A stretch of DNA of 64,000 nt. Source: Romboutsia hominis (GTDB taxonomy: Bacteria; Bacillota; Clostridia; Peptostreptococcales; Peptostreptococcaceae). Positions 9,083-17,329 of the stretch are shown piece by piece. The DNA is taken from assembly GCF_900002575.1 (NCBI RefSeq), contig NZ_LN650648.1:930001-994000 (forward strand). Reading direction: 5' to 3'. A program made the translations under genes and the position numbers. The number at the start of each line of letters is the position of its first letter. The first letter of the stretch is position 1. The notes under the pieces were generated by a model. The model ran no database searches. It was not told where the DNA came from and saw only the letters and a list, made by a program, of their open reading frames with translations.

Positions 9083-9493
9083 ATGAAAAAAGTTTTACTA
9101 GGAGTTATAATAGGATTTGTAGTTATAATAGGAGGTTGCGCTCTAATGCTTGCACAAGGTGCATCTAGTGTTAACCATGCTATAGAAGAAACACAATCAC
9201 AATCAGAAAAAGAAAATAAGAAAATAGAAGAGATGGCTAAAAATATTACTTGGGAAATAAAAAAAGAAGATTACATGACTAAAATAGTTGGAGTTTTTGA
9301 AAATACAAGTAATGAAATGATAGATTATGTTCAGTTTGATTATAAGCTATTAGGAAAAGATGGTACTGTTATAGAAAAATCTTTTACTAATGAAAGTGAT
9401 ATAGCACCAGGAGAAAAAAGAAAAGTTGAAATATTATGTGAAAAAGATGATTTTGATAGCTACGAAATAATTGCTACGAATACTGCATTTTAA
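9083..9493 (+). CDS. FxLYD-type small lipoprotein/membrane protein
   Basis: 136 residues with an N-terminal hydrophobic segment ending in IIGGC, a possible lipobox, then a short helical linker and a domain containing VGVFENTSNEMIDYVQFDYKLLGKDG. The domain matches the FxLYD immunoglobulin-like fold seen in extracytoplasmic proteins. An ATGGAGGT site precedes the ATG. It lies 78 bases after the kinase gene, with a terminator directly after it, so it may be read with the kinase gene. Function unknown; probably an envelope protein. Confidence 0.7.
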   Translation: MKKVLLGVIIGFVVIIGGCALMLAQGASSVNHAIEETQSQSEKENKKIEEMAKNITWEIKKEDYMTKIVGVFENTSNEMIDYVQFDYKLLGKDGTVIEKSFTNESDIAPGEKRKVEILCEKDDFDSYEIIATNTAF

Positions 9494-9495
9494 GG

Positions 9496-9533
9496 AAAGT
9501 ATATCTTAACAATTGTTAAGATATACTTTTTTT
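9496..9533. terminator. Terminator after the FxLYD gene
   Basis: An almost loop-free inverted repeat AAAGTATATCTTAACA/TGTTAAGATATACTTT is followed by T residues. Its left side is A-rich, so weak activity in the other direction is possible. Confidence 0.85.
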
Positions 9534-9624
9534 AATACTAAATGCTAAACTTGATTAACGGAAGTAGTTGTCGGTGATATGAAACACTTTGCCTATACGT
9601 AGTTCAAGTGAAGGAAATTTTTTA

Positions 9625-10284
9625 TTAAAGTATGGCTAAATTATCAACTAATCCATTTTTTATAGTTATGCTTTTATCGGAAATTTTATTTGCAAAATCT
9701 AAGTCATGAGTAATTATTAAAATAGTCATACCATTTTCTTTTAACTTATACATGATATTTATTATATCCTCTATAGATTCTAGGTCTAGTGCAGATGTAG
9801 GTTCATCAAAGCATAATATCTTTGGGGATAGGGCTATTGCACGAGCGATTGCTACTCTTTGTTTTTGTCCACCAGATAGTTCAAACGGATATGAATTTAG
9901 TTTATCTTTTAAGTTAACTAAATCTAAAATACTAGTAGCTTTTTCTAAAGCTTCTTTCTCACTTTGACCTAGTACATTAACTAATGCACAGGTAATGTTT
10001 TCAAGTACAGACATATGTGGAAATAAATTAAAATTTTGAAATACCATTCCAATTTGACCTTTTAACTTTAGTATATCCATAGAGCTTTTCATAGTGGTTT
10101 TATCTATTACAATACTTCCACTATCAAAATCTTCTAGTCCACATATACATCTAAGTAAAGTTGTTTTACCAGCACCGGATTTTCCAAGTAAAACTCCAAT
10201 TTCACCTTTATTTATATTAAATGATATATTATTTAATATTTTATTTTTACCAAATGATTTATTTAAATTTTTTATTTCTAACAT
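9625..10284 (-). CDS. Polar amino acid ABC transporter ATPase (HisZ/GlnQ-type)
   Basis: 219-residue cytoplasmic ATPase. Walker A GKSGAGKT (34-41), Q-loop VFQNFNLFPH, signature LSGGQKQRVAIARA and Walker B ILCFDEPTSALD are all intact. It is the last gene of a three-gene importer operon (binding protein, permease, ATPase), 10 bases after the permease. The operon has a T-box leader whose specifier appears to be CAC (His), which argues for histidine as substrate (HisXYZ-like). Glutamine or arginine transport remains possible. Confidence 0.92.
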   Translation of the reverse strand: MLEIKNLNKSFGKNKILNNISFNINKGEIGVLLGKSGAGKTTLLRCICGLEDFDSGSIVIDKTTMKSSMDILKLKGQIGMVFQNFNLFPHMSVLENITCALVNVLGQSEKEALEKATSILDLVNLKDKLNSYPFELSGGQKQRVAIARAIALSPKILCFDEPTSALDLESIEDIINIMYKLKENGMTILIITHDLDFANKISDKSITIKNGLVDNLAIL

Positions 10285-10294
10285 ATAAAAACTC

Positions 10295-10906
10295 CTATCT
10301 ATAATATGAATACTTATTTTCTAAAGCTTTAAAGACACTACTTAGTATGAAAATTAATCCTAAATATATAAGACAAACCTCAAGTAGAGGAATTAAACTT
10401 AAAGTTCTATTAGAAGCTATCTGAGCAAGTCTTAGTATATCGTTAAGTCCTAATATATAAACTAAAGATGTATCTTTTATTAATGTTATAACTTCATTAG
10501 ACATTGGAGCTAAAATACTTTTTACTACTTGGGGTACTATTATTTTTTTATAAGTTGTTAATCTGTCAAATCCAAGTACTAAAGAGGCTTCATATTGACC
10601 TTTATCTATTGACTCTATGCCTCCTCTAAATATTTCTGCAAAATATGCACTATAGTTTAGAGAAAAGGCAAGTATTGCTACTGTAAATCTATCAAATACA
10701 ATTCCTAAAAGAGGAAGTCCGTAGAATATAAATATTAGTTGTAATAAAAGTGGAGTACCTCTAAAGATTAATATATAAAATTTTGAAATACCATTTAAAA
10801 TATTGTTTTTAGATAATCTTAATGTGCAAATAATTATACCTAGAGGTATTGATATTATAAGTGTTAGCATAAATACAATAAACACTATTTTTAATCCTTG
10901 TAACAT
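10295..10906 (-). CDS. Polar amino acid ABC transporter permease
   Basis: 203 residues with about five membrane helices. The EAA loop is EASLVLGFDRLTTYKKIIVPQ (about 125-145), with the conserved glycine. It has the ~200-residue size of HisM/GlnP-type permeases (PAAT family). It lies between the ATPase and binding-protein genes of the T-box-controlled operon. A GGAGGA site precedes the ATG. Confidence 0.92.
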   Translation of the reverse strand: MLQGLKIVFIVFMLTLIISIPLGIIICTLRLSKNNILNGISKFYILIFRGTPLLLQLIFIFYGLPLLGIVFDRFTVAILAFSLNYSAYFAEIFRGGIESIDKGQYEASLVLGFDRLTTYKKIIVPQVVKSILAPMSNEVITLIKDTSLVYILGLNDILRLAQIASNRTLSLIPLLEVCLIYLGLIFILSSVFKALENKYSYYR

Positions 10907-10923
10907 ATTAAATCCTCCTAAAT

Positions 10924-11715
10924 CTAGTTAAACCATTTTTTATAAATTTTATCGAAAGTTTTATCTTCTTTAACTTCAGTTAAAGCTTTATTGACTTTAT
11001 TGGAAAGTGAAGTATTTCCTTTTTTAAATCCGATAACAAAGCTTTCCTCTCCAAAGTTATCCTTTAAGATAACAAAATTTTGTTTATTTGAATTGCTTAT
11101 ATAATACTTTGCTAATACTTCATCAGCTACAACTGCATCAACTCTACCAAACTCTAAGTCTCTAAATGCATTGTCAAAGCTATCATAAAGTATAGGTGTT
11201 TTATCCTGTAAGTTATTAACTATATTAGTATCTTTTTCTATAACATCAAAACCAGCACTACCTTGTTGAGTTCCTAGCAACTTTCCTTTTAAATCAGATT
11301 TATTTTTTATAGAAGAATTATCTAAGGTAACTATAACTTGTTTGTTAGTTAGATAAGGATTAGAGTACTCTACTTTTTTCTTTCTTTCTTCTGTTAGTGT
11401 ATAACCATTCCATAAAGCATCTATATTACCAGAGTCTAGCTCTGTATCTTTCATGCTCCAATCTATATTTTGAAATTTTACATTCATATTAAGCCTAGAG
11501 AAAACTTCTTTAGCAAGGTCTATATCAAATCCTACAACTTCATTATTTTCATCTAAAAAACCCATAGGTACAAAGGTATTGTCATACCCTATAACTACTG
11601 TATTATCTTGATTATTATTTTTATAATTAGTAAATTTTTTCTCACAACCTCCAATTAATATTAGAGGGATTATAATTAATATCATTAAACTAAATTTTTT
11701 TAATATATTTTTCAT
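10924..11715 (-). CDS. Polar amino acid ABC transporter substrate-binding lipoprotein
   Basis: 263 residues. The signal peptide ends in LILIGGC, a good lipobox with the cysteine at about 24. The mature part is a family-3 solute-binding fold: VIGYDNTFVPMGF, VGFDIDLAKEVF and ALWNGYTLTEERKKKVEYSNPY. It captures the amino acid outside the cell for the permease. First gene of the importer operon, directly downstream of the T-box. Confidence 0.93.
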   Translation of the reverse strand: MKNILKKFSLMILIIIPLILIGGCEKKFTNYKNNNQDNTVVIGYDNTFVPMGFLDENNEVVGFDIDLAKEVFSRLNMNVKFQNIDWSMKDTELDSGNIDALWNGYTLTEERKKKVEYSNPYLTNKQVIVTLDNSSIKNKSDLKGKLLGTQQGSAGFDVIEKDTNIVNNLQDKTPILYDSFDNAFRDLEFGRVDAVVADEVLAKYYISNSNKQNFVILKDNFGEESFVIGFKKGNTSLSNKVNKALTEVKEDKTFDKIYKKWFN

Positions 11716-11782
11716 ATAATATCTCCTTATAGTAAATTTAATTTTTTAAGTGTATTTCTTTGCGCGCATAAGGAAATAAACT

Positions 11783-11825
11783 AAAAAAACTCCCGCCTCT
11801 AGCTATTGCTAGAGGACGGGAGTTA
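11783..11825 (-). terminator. T-box terminator hairpin
   Basis: On the minus strand AACTCCCGTCCTCTAGC and GCTAGAGGCGGGAGTT pair around AATA and are followed by seven T. It competes with the T-box antiterminator. Confidence 0.92.
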
Positions 11826-12045
11826 ACTCACGTGGTTCCACCTCTATTTATTAATGCCTCACGACACTAACCTCTTTGAGTACGACAAATAAATTGTTTA
11901 TACTCTAGCACTATAACGGGTGCAGGGAATCCGGAAACAGCCTACTAAGATATCTTTTCGGTGCTCTGCTTAAAGATGTGTTCAAAGTAAAATCAATTGC
12001 ACCTCTCACCAACCGGTAACTCTCTGTTAAAGATACTTACTTTTA
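11783..12045 (-). ncRNA. T-box riboswitch upstream of the amino acid ABC importer
   Basis: On the minus strand a stem I region carries ACAGAGAG and GGTTGGTGAGAGGTG. It is followed by GAACACATC, stem II/III structures and the T-box core GAGGTGGAACCACG (about 11848-11832) that pairs with the uncharged tRNA end. A terminator hairpin closes it. In the GAA-NNN-A context the specifier reads CAC (11980-11978), a histidine codon. Uncharged tRNA would let transcription run into the importer genes. Confidence 0.93.
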
Positions 12046-12153
12046 CTATTTCTTATCATTGCATTTAGTTATGTAATTAACTTTATTGTTTTAAATAATA
12101 AATCTATTTTTTATTTATGTCAATATTTTTTTTTAATACTAAAAATTAATATA

Positions 12154-12501
12154 TTAGTTTTTATTAATATATTCAATTTCTTTATTTAAGAAATAAGAGA
12201 TAATTGTCCTTATTATAACTATGGCAGCAAGGCCTAATATATGATTAAGGCTAGGGTCTAGTATTGATTCTATAATATCTGCACCTATTAGAATTTCTAA
12301 GCCAAATAGTATGTATGTGCCCAAAAAGTTTTTGATGGTAGTAACATTTTCAACAGCAGTCTTTCTAGTCTTAGATACAATTTCTGATTTTAACCATAAA
12401 GCAAATTGAATTGCTATACCCCATATTATTACTATTGTAGATAAACCTTGTAAAATAATTATTAATTTTTCTAAAATATTTTTAAAATCCAAATTAACCA
12501 T
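12154..12501 (-). CDS. DUF1622 family membrane protein
   Basis: 115 residues with three hydrophobic segments. The second half, LFGLEILIGADIIESILDPSLNHILGLAAIVIIRTIISYFLNKEIE, carries the DUF1622 hallmark order of LEIxIGADII, then DPS, then FLxxEI (shown here as separate motifs). Function of the family is unknown. It stands alone upstream of, and divergent from, the YfcC gene. No strong regulatory signal was seen. Confidence 0.8.
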   Translation of the reverse strand: MVNLDFKNILEKLIIILQGLSTIVIIWGIAIQFALWLKSEIVSKTRKTAVENVTTIKNFLGTYILFGLEILIGADIIESILDPSLNHILGLAAIVIIRTIISYFLNKEIEYINKN

Positions 12502-12680
12502 ATCCTTTAAATAAATTATATAAATATAGGTTGTGTAAAATATAAAAACTTATTACTAATTAGATATGACAAAATATAAAAAAAAACTACTGAATATAAC
12601 ATAAATTTAAAAGTAAAGTATTTTAATTTATTATTAAGTATGCTATAACTATTTTAGAAAAAAAATATACGGAGGAAGTT

Positions 12681-14084
12681 ATGGGAAGACAAACTGACAA
12701 AAAGAAGTTTAACCTGCCTACTGCATATACTATATTGTTTTCTATAATTATAGTAATAGGTGTAATTACACAGTTTATACCACAGGTTAATAAAGCAGGG
12801 ATATCAGACGTTGTAATGTCTCCTATAAAAGGATTAAAAGATGCTATAGATGTATCTTTATATGTGCTTTTAATGGGTGGATTTTTAGGTGTTGTAGCAA
12901 AAACAGGGGCACTTGATGCAGGAATAGGTTCAATAGTAAAAAAGCTAAATGGGAAAGAATTTATATTAATACCAATACTAATGTTTACATTTTCATTAGG
13001 TGGAACTTGCTTTGGTATGTCAGAAGAAACATTAGCCTTTTATGCATTAATAACAGCTACTATGTTAGCTGCTGGATTTGATTCTTTAACAGCAGTTGCT
13101 ACTATATTATTTGGTGCTGGATGTGGAGTTTTAGGTTCAACTGTAAACCCATTTGTGGTTTCAATAAGTATAGATTCTCTTAAAGGTGTTGGAGTTGAAG
13201 TTAATCAAGCGGTAGTTATGGGAATTGGAGCAGCACTTTGGTTGTCATCACTATTAATATCTATATACTTTGTTATGAAGCATGCTAAAAAGGTTAAAGA
13301 AAATCCTAATGCAACTTTATTATCAAAAGAAGAAGTAGAATCAGCTAAAAGTGCATTTATAAATTCAAAAAAAGAGACTTTAGAATTTACAACTAAGAGA
13401 AAAATAGTATTAGCTTTATTTGGATTATCATTTGTAGTTATGATATGTGGAGTTATTCCTTGGGAAAAGTTTGGAATAACTATATTTAAGCATACTGACT
13501 TTTTAACAGGTAATGCACTTGGAAACTGGTGGTTTTCAGAACTTGCTACATGGTATACATTAATGGCTATTGTAATTGGTGTAGTATATGGATTAAAAGA
13601 AAAAGAAATAGTTTCAGCTATAATAGACGGAGCATCTGAGATGGTAGGAGTTGCGCTTATAATAGGTATATCAAGAGGAGTATCTGTTATAATGAGTAGT
13701 ACAGGACTTGATGTTTATGTTCTTAATAATGCATCACATGCATTAAGTGGAATGTCACCTATATTATTTATAAACATAGCATTTTTAATATATATAGGTT
13801 TATCATTTTTAATACCTTCTACATCAGGCTTAGCTAGTGTATCAATGCCTATATTTGGACCATTAGCAAAAAGTTTAGGATTTCCATCAGAATTAATTAT
13901 ATCAACTCTTGGTGCTGGATGCGGACTTGTAAATCTTATAACACCAACATCTGGAGTTATAATGGGGGGACTTGCTATAGCAAAGGTTGAATATAGTACA
14001 TGGGTTAAGTTTGCAAGTAAGATAATCATTTGTATATATATATCATCAGCTATTATATTATCAATAGGGATGATGTTATTATAA
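12681..14084 (+). CDS. YfcC/DcuC-type carrier (C4-dicarboxylate or basic amino acid anion carrier family)
   Basis: 467-residue polytopic protein (about 12 helices) with the YfcC signature segments FSLGGTCFGMSEETLAFYAL, LFGAGCGVLGSTVNPF and FLIPSTSGLASVSMP, and a repeated NLITPTSGVIMGG near the end. The family covers C4-dicarboxylate and arginine/ornithine-type exchangers. The substrate cannot be read from sequence. A CGGAGGAAG site precedes the ATG. It is monocistronic and ends at a terminator. Confidence 0.9.
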   Translation: MGRQTDKKKFNLPTAYTILFSIIIVIGVITQFIPQVNKAGISDVVMSPIKGLKDAIDVSLYVLLMGGFLGVVAKTGALDAGIGSIVKKLNGKEFILIPILMFTFSLGGTCFGMSEETLAFYALITATMLAAGFDSLTAVATILFGAGCGVLGSTVNPFVVSISIDSLKGVGVEVNQAVVMGIGAALWLSSLLISIYFVMKHAKKVKENPNATLLSKEEVESAKSAFINSKKETLEFTTKRKIVLALFGLSFVVMICGVIPWEKFGITIFKHTDFLTGNALGNWWFSELATWYTLMAIVIGVVYGLKEKEIVSAIIDGASEMVGVALIIGISRGVSVIMSSTGLDVYVLNNASHALSGMSPILFINIAFLIYIGLSFLIPSTSGLASVSMPIFGPLAKSLGFPSELIISTLGAGCGLVNLITPTSGVIMGGLAIAKVEYSTWVKFASKIIICIYISSAIILSIGMMLL

Positions 14085-14100
14085 TTAAAAATATTTAATA

Positions 14101-14156
14101 AATATGAGATAGTGATAGTAGTGTTTTAAATTATACTATAACTATCTCATATTTTA
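14101..14156. terminator. Terminator after the YfcC gene
   Basis: AATATGAGATAGT and ACTATCTCATATT pair around a ~25-base loop, followed by TTTACTTT. It is shared with the convergent secreted-protein gene. Confidence 0.8.
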
Positions 14157-14164
14157 CTTTATAC

Positions 14165-14581
14165 CTAATTTATACTAAAAAGCATATTAATAGAATTTGA
14201 AGGAGACTTATCTTTTATAAAAGATTTAAATATTACATTTCCATCTTTGAGGTTATACTTTTCTAAATTGAATTTATTTTCAAAAACAAATTCTAAATCT
14301 ACATAACTATTTGGAGTAATATTATTTATATCTTTAGATTTTATAGTATAGCTATATTGTTTTTCGTATTTATCGCTTAATATTAAGCTAATATCTGGAT
14401 CTATAAATTCATCGTTCGATTCATTTTTTAATCTTATATTTATTTTTGTGCAATTATTATCATTTATATAACCTAAAAATTCAAATTTCAAATTAGGGTC
14501 TATATTATTATCAAAAGAATTAAAACCTATTAAATACATACTTAATGAAAATAATAAAAAAGCCATAAATAACTTTCTCAT
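14165..14581 (-). CDS. Small secreted protein, unknown function
   Basis: 138 residues. The N-terminal 20 are a signal-like hydrophobic helix after MRK. The rest is beta-rich and polar (LKFEFLGYINDNNCTKINIRLKNES, split here as a strand-turn-strand pattern). It resembles the immunoglobulin-like domains of small clostridial envelope proteins, but no family is recognised. A GGAGG site precedes the ATG. Confidence 0.6.
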   Translation of the reverse strand: MRKLFMAFLLFSLSMYLIGFNSFDNNIDPNLKFEFLGYINDNNCTKINIRLKNESNDEFIDPDISLILSDKYEKQYSYTIKSKDINNITPNSYVDLEFVFENKFNLEKYNLKDGNVIFKSFIKDKSPSNSINMLFSIN

Positions 14582-14783
14582 AATATAAAAACCTCCAAAT
14601 TAAAAGATTATATAAGTATTCTTTATAATATATAGAGTTTCCTCTATATAATTAGTTATTAAGTACAAAAAAATATAAGTATTTATAAAAGTTAACTCAC
14701 ATTTTGTAGAAGACTGCATATATATATTATTAAGAAGATGATATTTAATATATCATGTCTAATAAAAAAAAAGGGTGGATATT

Positions 14784-15317
14784 ATGGTATGCAAAAAAGG
14801 AAATTATAAAAAGCATAATTGTGGATGTCATAAAAATTTTTGTTGTAAAGGCATAAATATAAATAAAAAAGAGTGTGAAAAAAATCATAAATGTAAATGT
14901 GATCATGATATTGATTGCTCAGAATGTAGAAGACTTAAATGTTTAGCTCAAAGAAAATGTGATGAAGCGAATGAAAGAATAAATAGAGCAAATCAAGCTG
15001 CACAACAAGCACAACAATCAGAAAGAAGAGCAGAGGAATTAAAAAGACAAGCTATGGAAGAATGTGAAAGAGCTCGTAGATTATGGAATGATTGTAGAAG
15101 AATATCAAATGAGGGTGAAGAGTTAATGTGTGAAGCTCGAAGACTTATGAAACAAAGTGATGAATGTCATAAAAATTGTCATGAAGAGAATGATGGATGT
15201 AGCTCAAATGGTCATAACTGTGAATGTAACTCGAATAATCATAGCTGTGGGTGTAATTCAAATGATCATAACTGCGGGTGTAACTTAAATTGTAAATGTG
15301 TATGTAATTGTAGATAA
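14784..15317 (+). CDS. Cysteine/histidine-rich protein with coiled-coil core, candidate spore-surface protein
   Basis: 177 residues, starting at the ATG behind AAAGGGTGG (a GTG nine bases upstream is less well spaced). Three parts are visible: a basic Cys/His-rich head (CGCHKNFCCKG, CKCDHDIDCSEC), a central Glu/Arg/Gln helix (AQQAQQSERRAEELKRQAM) and a Cys-rich tail built on imperfect 12-13-residue repeats of the CNSNNHSCG/CNSNDHNCG type. About 30 cysteines are present. Cysteine-rich proteins of this look form disulfide layers in clostridial spore coat and exosporium. The role is inferred. Confidence 0.65.
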   Translation: MVCKKGNYKKHNCGCHKNFCCKGININKKECEKNHKCKCDHDIDCSECRRLKCLAQRKCDEANERINRANQAAQQAQQSERRAEELKRQAMEECERARRLWNDCRRISNEGEELMCEARRLMKQSDECHKNCHEENDGCSSNGHNCECNSNNHSCGCNSNDHNCGCNLNCKCVCNCR

Positions 15318-15318
15318 T

Positions 15319-15347
15319 AAAAATCCCTAGAATAACTAGGGATTTTT
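15319..15347. terminator. Bidirectional terminator, Cys-rich gene/rubrerythrin
   Basis: AAAAATCCCTAG and CTAGGGATTTTT pair around AATAA between convergent genes. Confidence 0.9.
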
Positions 15348-15348
15348 A

Positions 15349-15942
15349 TTAATTTTCAAATGGTGAATTAGAATATAATATAAAATATCCTTGTGGATAT
15401 GAACAAACTGGGCAAGCCATTGGAGCTTTAGTACCTGTATGAACATGACCACAGTTTAAGCAAATCCACTTTTCTTCAGTATCTTTTTTAAATAGAGTAT
15501 TGTTTTCAAGGTCACTAGCAAATCTTCCAAATCTATCTCCATGAATTTTTTCTATTTCAGATATTTTCTCAAAACTATTAGCTACCTCTAAGAAACCTTC
15601 TTCACGAGCTGTTTTAGCAAATTCTTTGTAAACTTTATCCCATTCTTCGTATTCATTATGTTGAGAATCTTTTAATGTTTTAATTAAATCGTCATATACT
15701 TCAACAGGATATCCAGCATCTATAGTTATAGAAGAGCCAGAAAGTTCTTTTAGATGATTATAAAAAACCCAAGCATGAGCTTTTTCTTGTTCTGCTGTAT
15801 AATTAAATACTTTTTGAACTACATATAAATTTTGCTTTTTAGCTAAACTTTCTCCAAATGTATATCTGTTTCTAGCTTGACTTTCTCCAGCGAAAGCCCT
15901 CATTAAATTTTCTTTTGTTCTACTATCTTTTAATAAACTCAT
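15349..15942 (-). CDS. rbr: Rubrerythrin
   Basis: 197 residues from the ATG at 15942, which has an AGGAG site; an upstream in-frame ATG (16005) adds an unlikely tail. The N-terminal ferritin-like four-helix domain carries the diiron ligand motifs FAGESQARNRY and EQEKAHA, then EEGFLEVANSFEKISEIEKIH. The C-terminal rubredoxin domain has CLNCGHVHTG and CPVC. It reduces hydrogen peroxide in anaerobes. It is monocistronic and shares a terminator with the convergent Cys-rich gene. Confidence 0.95.
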   Translation of the reverse strand: MSLLKDSRTKENLMRAFAGESQARNRYTFGESLAKKQNLYVVQKVFNYTAEQEKAHAWVFYNHLKELSGSSITIDAGYPVEVYDDLIKTLKDSQHNEYEEWDKVYKEFAKTAREEGFLEVANSFEKISEIEKIHGDRFGRFASDLENNTLFKKDTEEKWICLNCGHVHTGTKAPMACPVCSYPQGYFILYSNSPFEN

Positions 15943-16117
15943 ATTATACTCCTTTAATAAAATATTGCTATTAGGATTATTTACCAAAATAAATAAAATA
16001 TACATTTATAGTAATTTAATAACTTTTAATTAATAAAGATTGATATTTTTAATAAAAATTAAGTAAATTAAAGCATTTGTTAAATTATTTATTAAAGTTT
16101 TATATAAAACTTTTCGT

Positions 16118-16125
16118 GGTATAAT
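16118..16125 (+). promoter_or_regulatory. Extended -10 promoter of ydbC
   Basis: TGGTATAAT-type extended -10 preceding the ydbC leader. The same element (GTGGTATAAT, 20495-20504) precedes the deleted ydbC copy, showing the promoter was duplicated with it. Confidence 0.5.
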
Positions 16126-16157
16126 TACTATATATACAAACATAAAGAGGTGAAATC

Positions 16158-16379
16158 ATGTCAAGTATAAAATATGATATAGTAAAAGAGGTAGGGATAA
16201 TATCAACTACAACTTCAGGGTGGAAAAAAGAATTAAATATTATAAGTTGGAACAATAGGGAACCTAAGTATGATTTAAGAGATTGGTCATCAGAACATGA
16301 AAAAATGGGAAAAGGAATAACTTTAACAGCAGAGGAATTAAAATCTCTTAAAGAATTATTAAATAATATGGATATATAG
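16158..16379 (+). CDS. ydbC: YdbC-family ssDNA-binding protein (PC4-like)
   Basis: 73 residues: SIKYDIVKEVGIIS, SGWKKELNIISWN and PKYDLRDWS match the YdbC/PC4 (transcriptional coactivator p15) fold, a single-stranded nucleic-acid-binding domain. Lactococcal YdbC is known to bind ssDNA. An AAGAGGTGA site precedes the ATG. A second copy missing 41 internal codons is at 20535-20633. Confidence 0.9.
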   Translation: MSSIKYDIVKEVGIISTTTSGWKKELNIISWNNREPKYDLRDWSSEHEKMGKGITLTAEELKSLKELLNNMDI

Positions 16380-16484
16380 AAATTTTAGTTTATATATTTT
16401 TTATATTGAAGTAAAAACTTAGATAACTTAGCATATTTATATATTTTTATTTTATGATGGATTTAAGATAGCATTTTATACACA

Positions 16485-16526
16485 AAAAATATCTCCAAAA
16501 GCAAACTAGCTTCTGGAGATATTTTT
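16485..16526 (-). terminator. Terminator overlapping the end of the Cys-containing protein gene
   Basis: ATATCTCC and GGAGATAT stems with A/T flanks. On the minus strand a T-run follows. The stop codon of the 16506-17111 gene lies in the hairpin. Confidence 0.8.
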
Positions 16527-17111
16527 ATCATGTTTTTTGTTACAAGTTATCCTGTTTTTGCAGTTGTGATTTTTTTTACATATGCAATTAAAATTATTTT
16601 TTATTTCATAAAAAGTAGAAAATTTTCTAGGGTAATAGTTTAGAGAACTAAATGATGAAATATCACACTTAGAGTAATCATCGCAGTAATTTTGGTTACA
16701 ACAAGAATCACAGTTGTTAGATTCAAGTGATACTACCTTTTCTGAATCATAAGTAGCTTTGTTTACTAATAATTTGAAACTAGAATATTTATCTTCATAG
16801 TCAGATAAATCAAATTGATAAAATCCTTCACAATCGCTTATAGTATGAGCTATTCCTTTATAGTAAATTTGATCGTCATAACATTCAACTCCTAACAATT
16901 TTACTAAGGCATTTTCTACTGGCTCTCCTTTATGATTTACTATTTGCCCCCAAAGTCTAACTGATTTGTACTCAGGCATAACAATGTCTGATCTTATTTC
17001 AGGCTCACAGTAGTCAACATCAATATCTAAAGAATTAGCTCCAACTATACTATATTTTGATAAGCAGCTGCAATTATATTCATTGTCTTGGTAGTATGAT
17101 ATACCAAACAC
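16506..17111 (-). CDS. Carboxypeptidase-regulatory-like domain protein with Cys-rich tail
   Basis: 201 residues without a signal peptide. The middle (about 50-110, RLWGQIVNHKGEPVENALVKLLG then TISDCEGFYQFDL) is a carboxypeptidase regulatory-like/Ig-like fold. The tail has clusters of Cys, His and Lys (NNCDSCCNQNYCDDY and CICKKNHNCKNRI). Such proteins are found on spore surfaces, so a coat or exosporium role is a guess supported by the nearby Cys-rich gene at 14784. A GGAGG site precedes the ATG. The stop codon sits in the loop of its terminator. Confidence 0.6.
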   Translation of the reverse strand: MFGISYYQDNEYNCSCLSKYSIVGANSLDIDVDYCEPEIRSDIVMPEYKSVRLWGQIVNHKGEPVENALVKLLGVECYDDQIYYKGIAHTISDCEGFYQFDLSDYEDKYSSFKLLVNKATYDSEKVVSLESNNCDSCCNQNYCDDYSKCDISSFSSLNYYPRKFSTFYEIKNNFNCICKKNHNCKNRITCNKKHDKNISRS

Positions 17112-17329
17112 CTCCTTTGAAATTTAGTAATTTTTAGCGTCTAATATAGCATATGAACAAAGCATTAAATGTGATTTTTATTATTTAATAATTTTAATGT
17201 TTAAAGTTATACATGATGTTTTATATAATAAAATTTGAGAATATAAATATATAATAACTTTATTAAAAGTACTTAAAAATGTATGAGTATAATTAATTAT
17301 AAAAAATTTAAAAATGAAAGGGCTTTGTC

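Noticed and set aside
9540-9620. c-di-GMP-I riboswitch
   Set aside because: GGCAAA and GAC blocks are present but the second stem and tetraloop receptor are missing and no gene is downstream.
13715-14029. Antisense ORFs such as those opposite YfcC, LipA and ABC genes
   Set aside because: They overlap clear genes, lack ribosome binding sites and have unusual composition.
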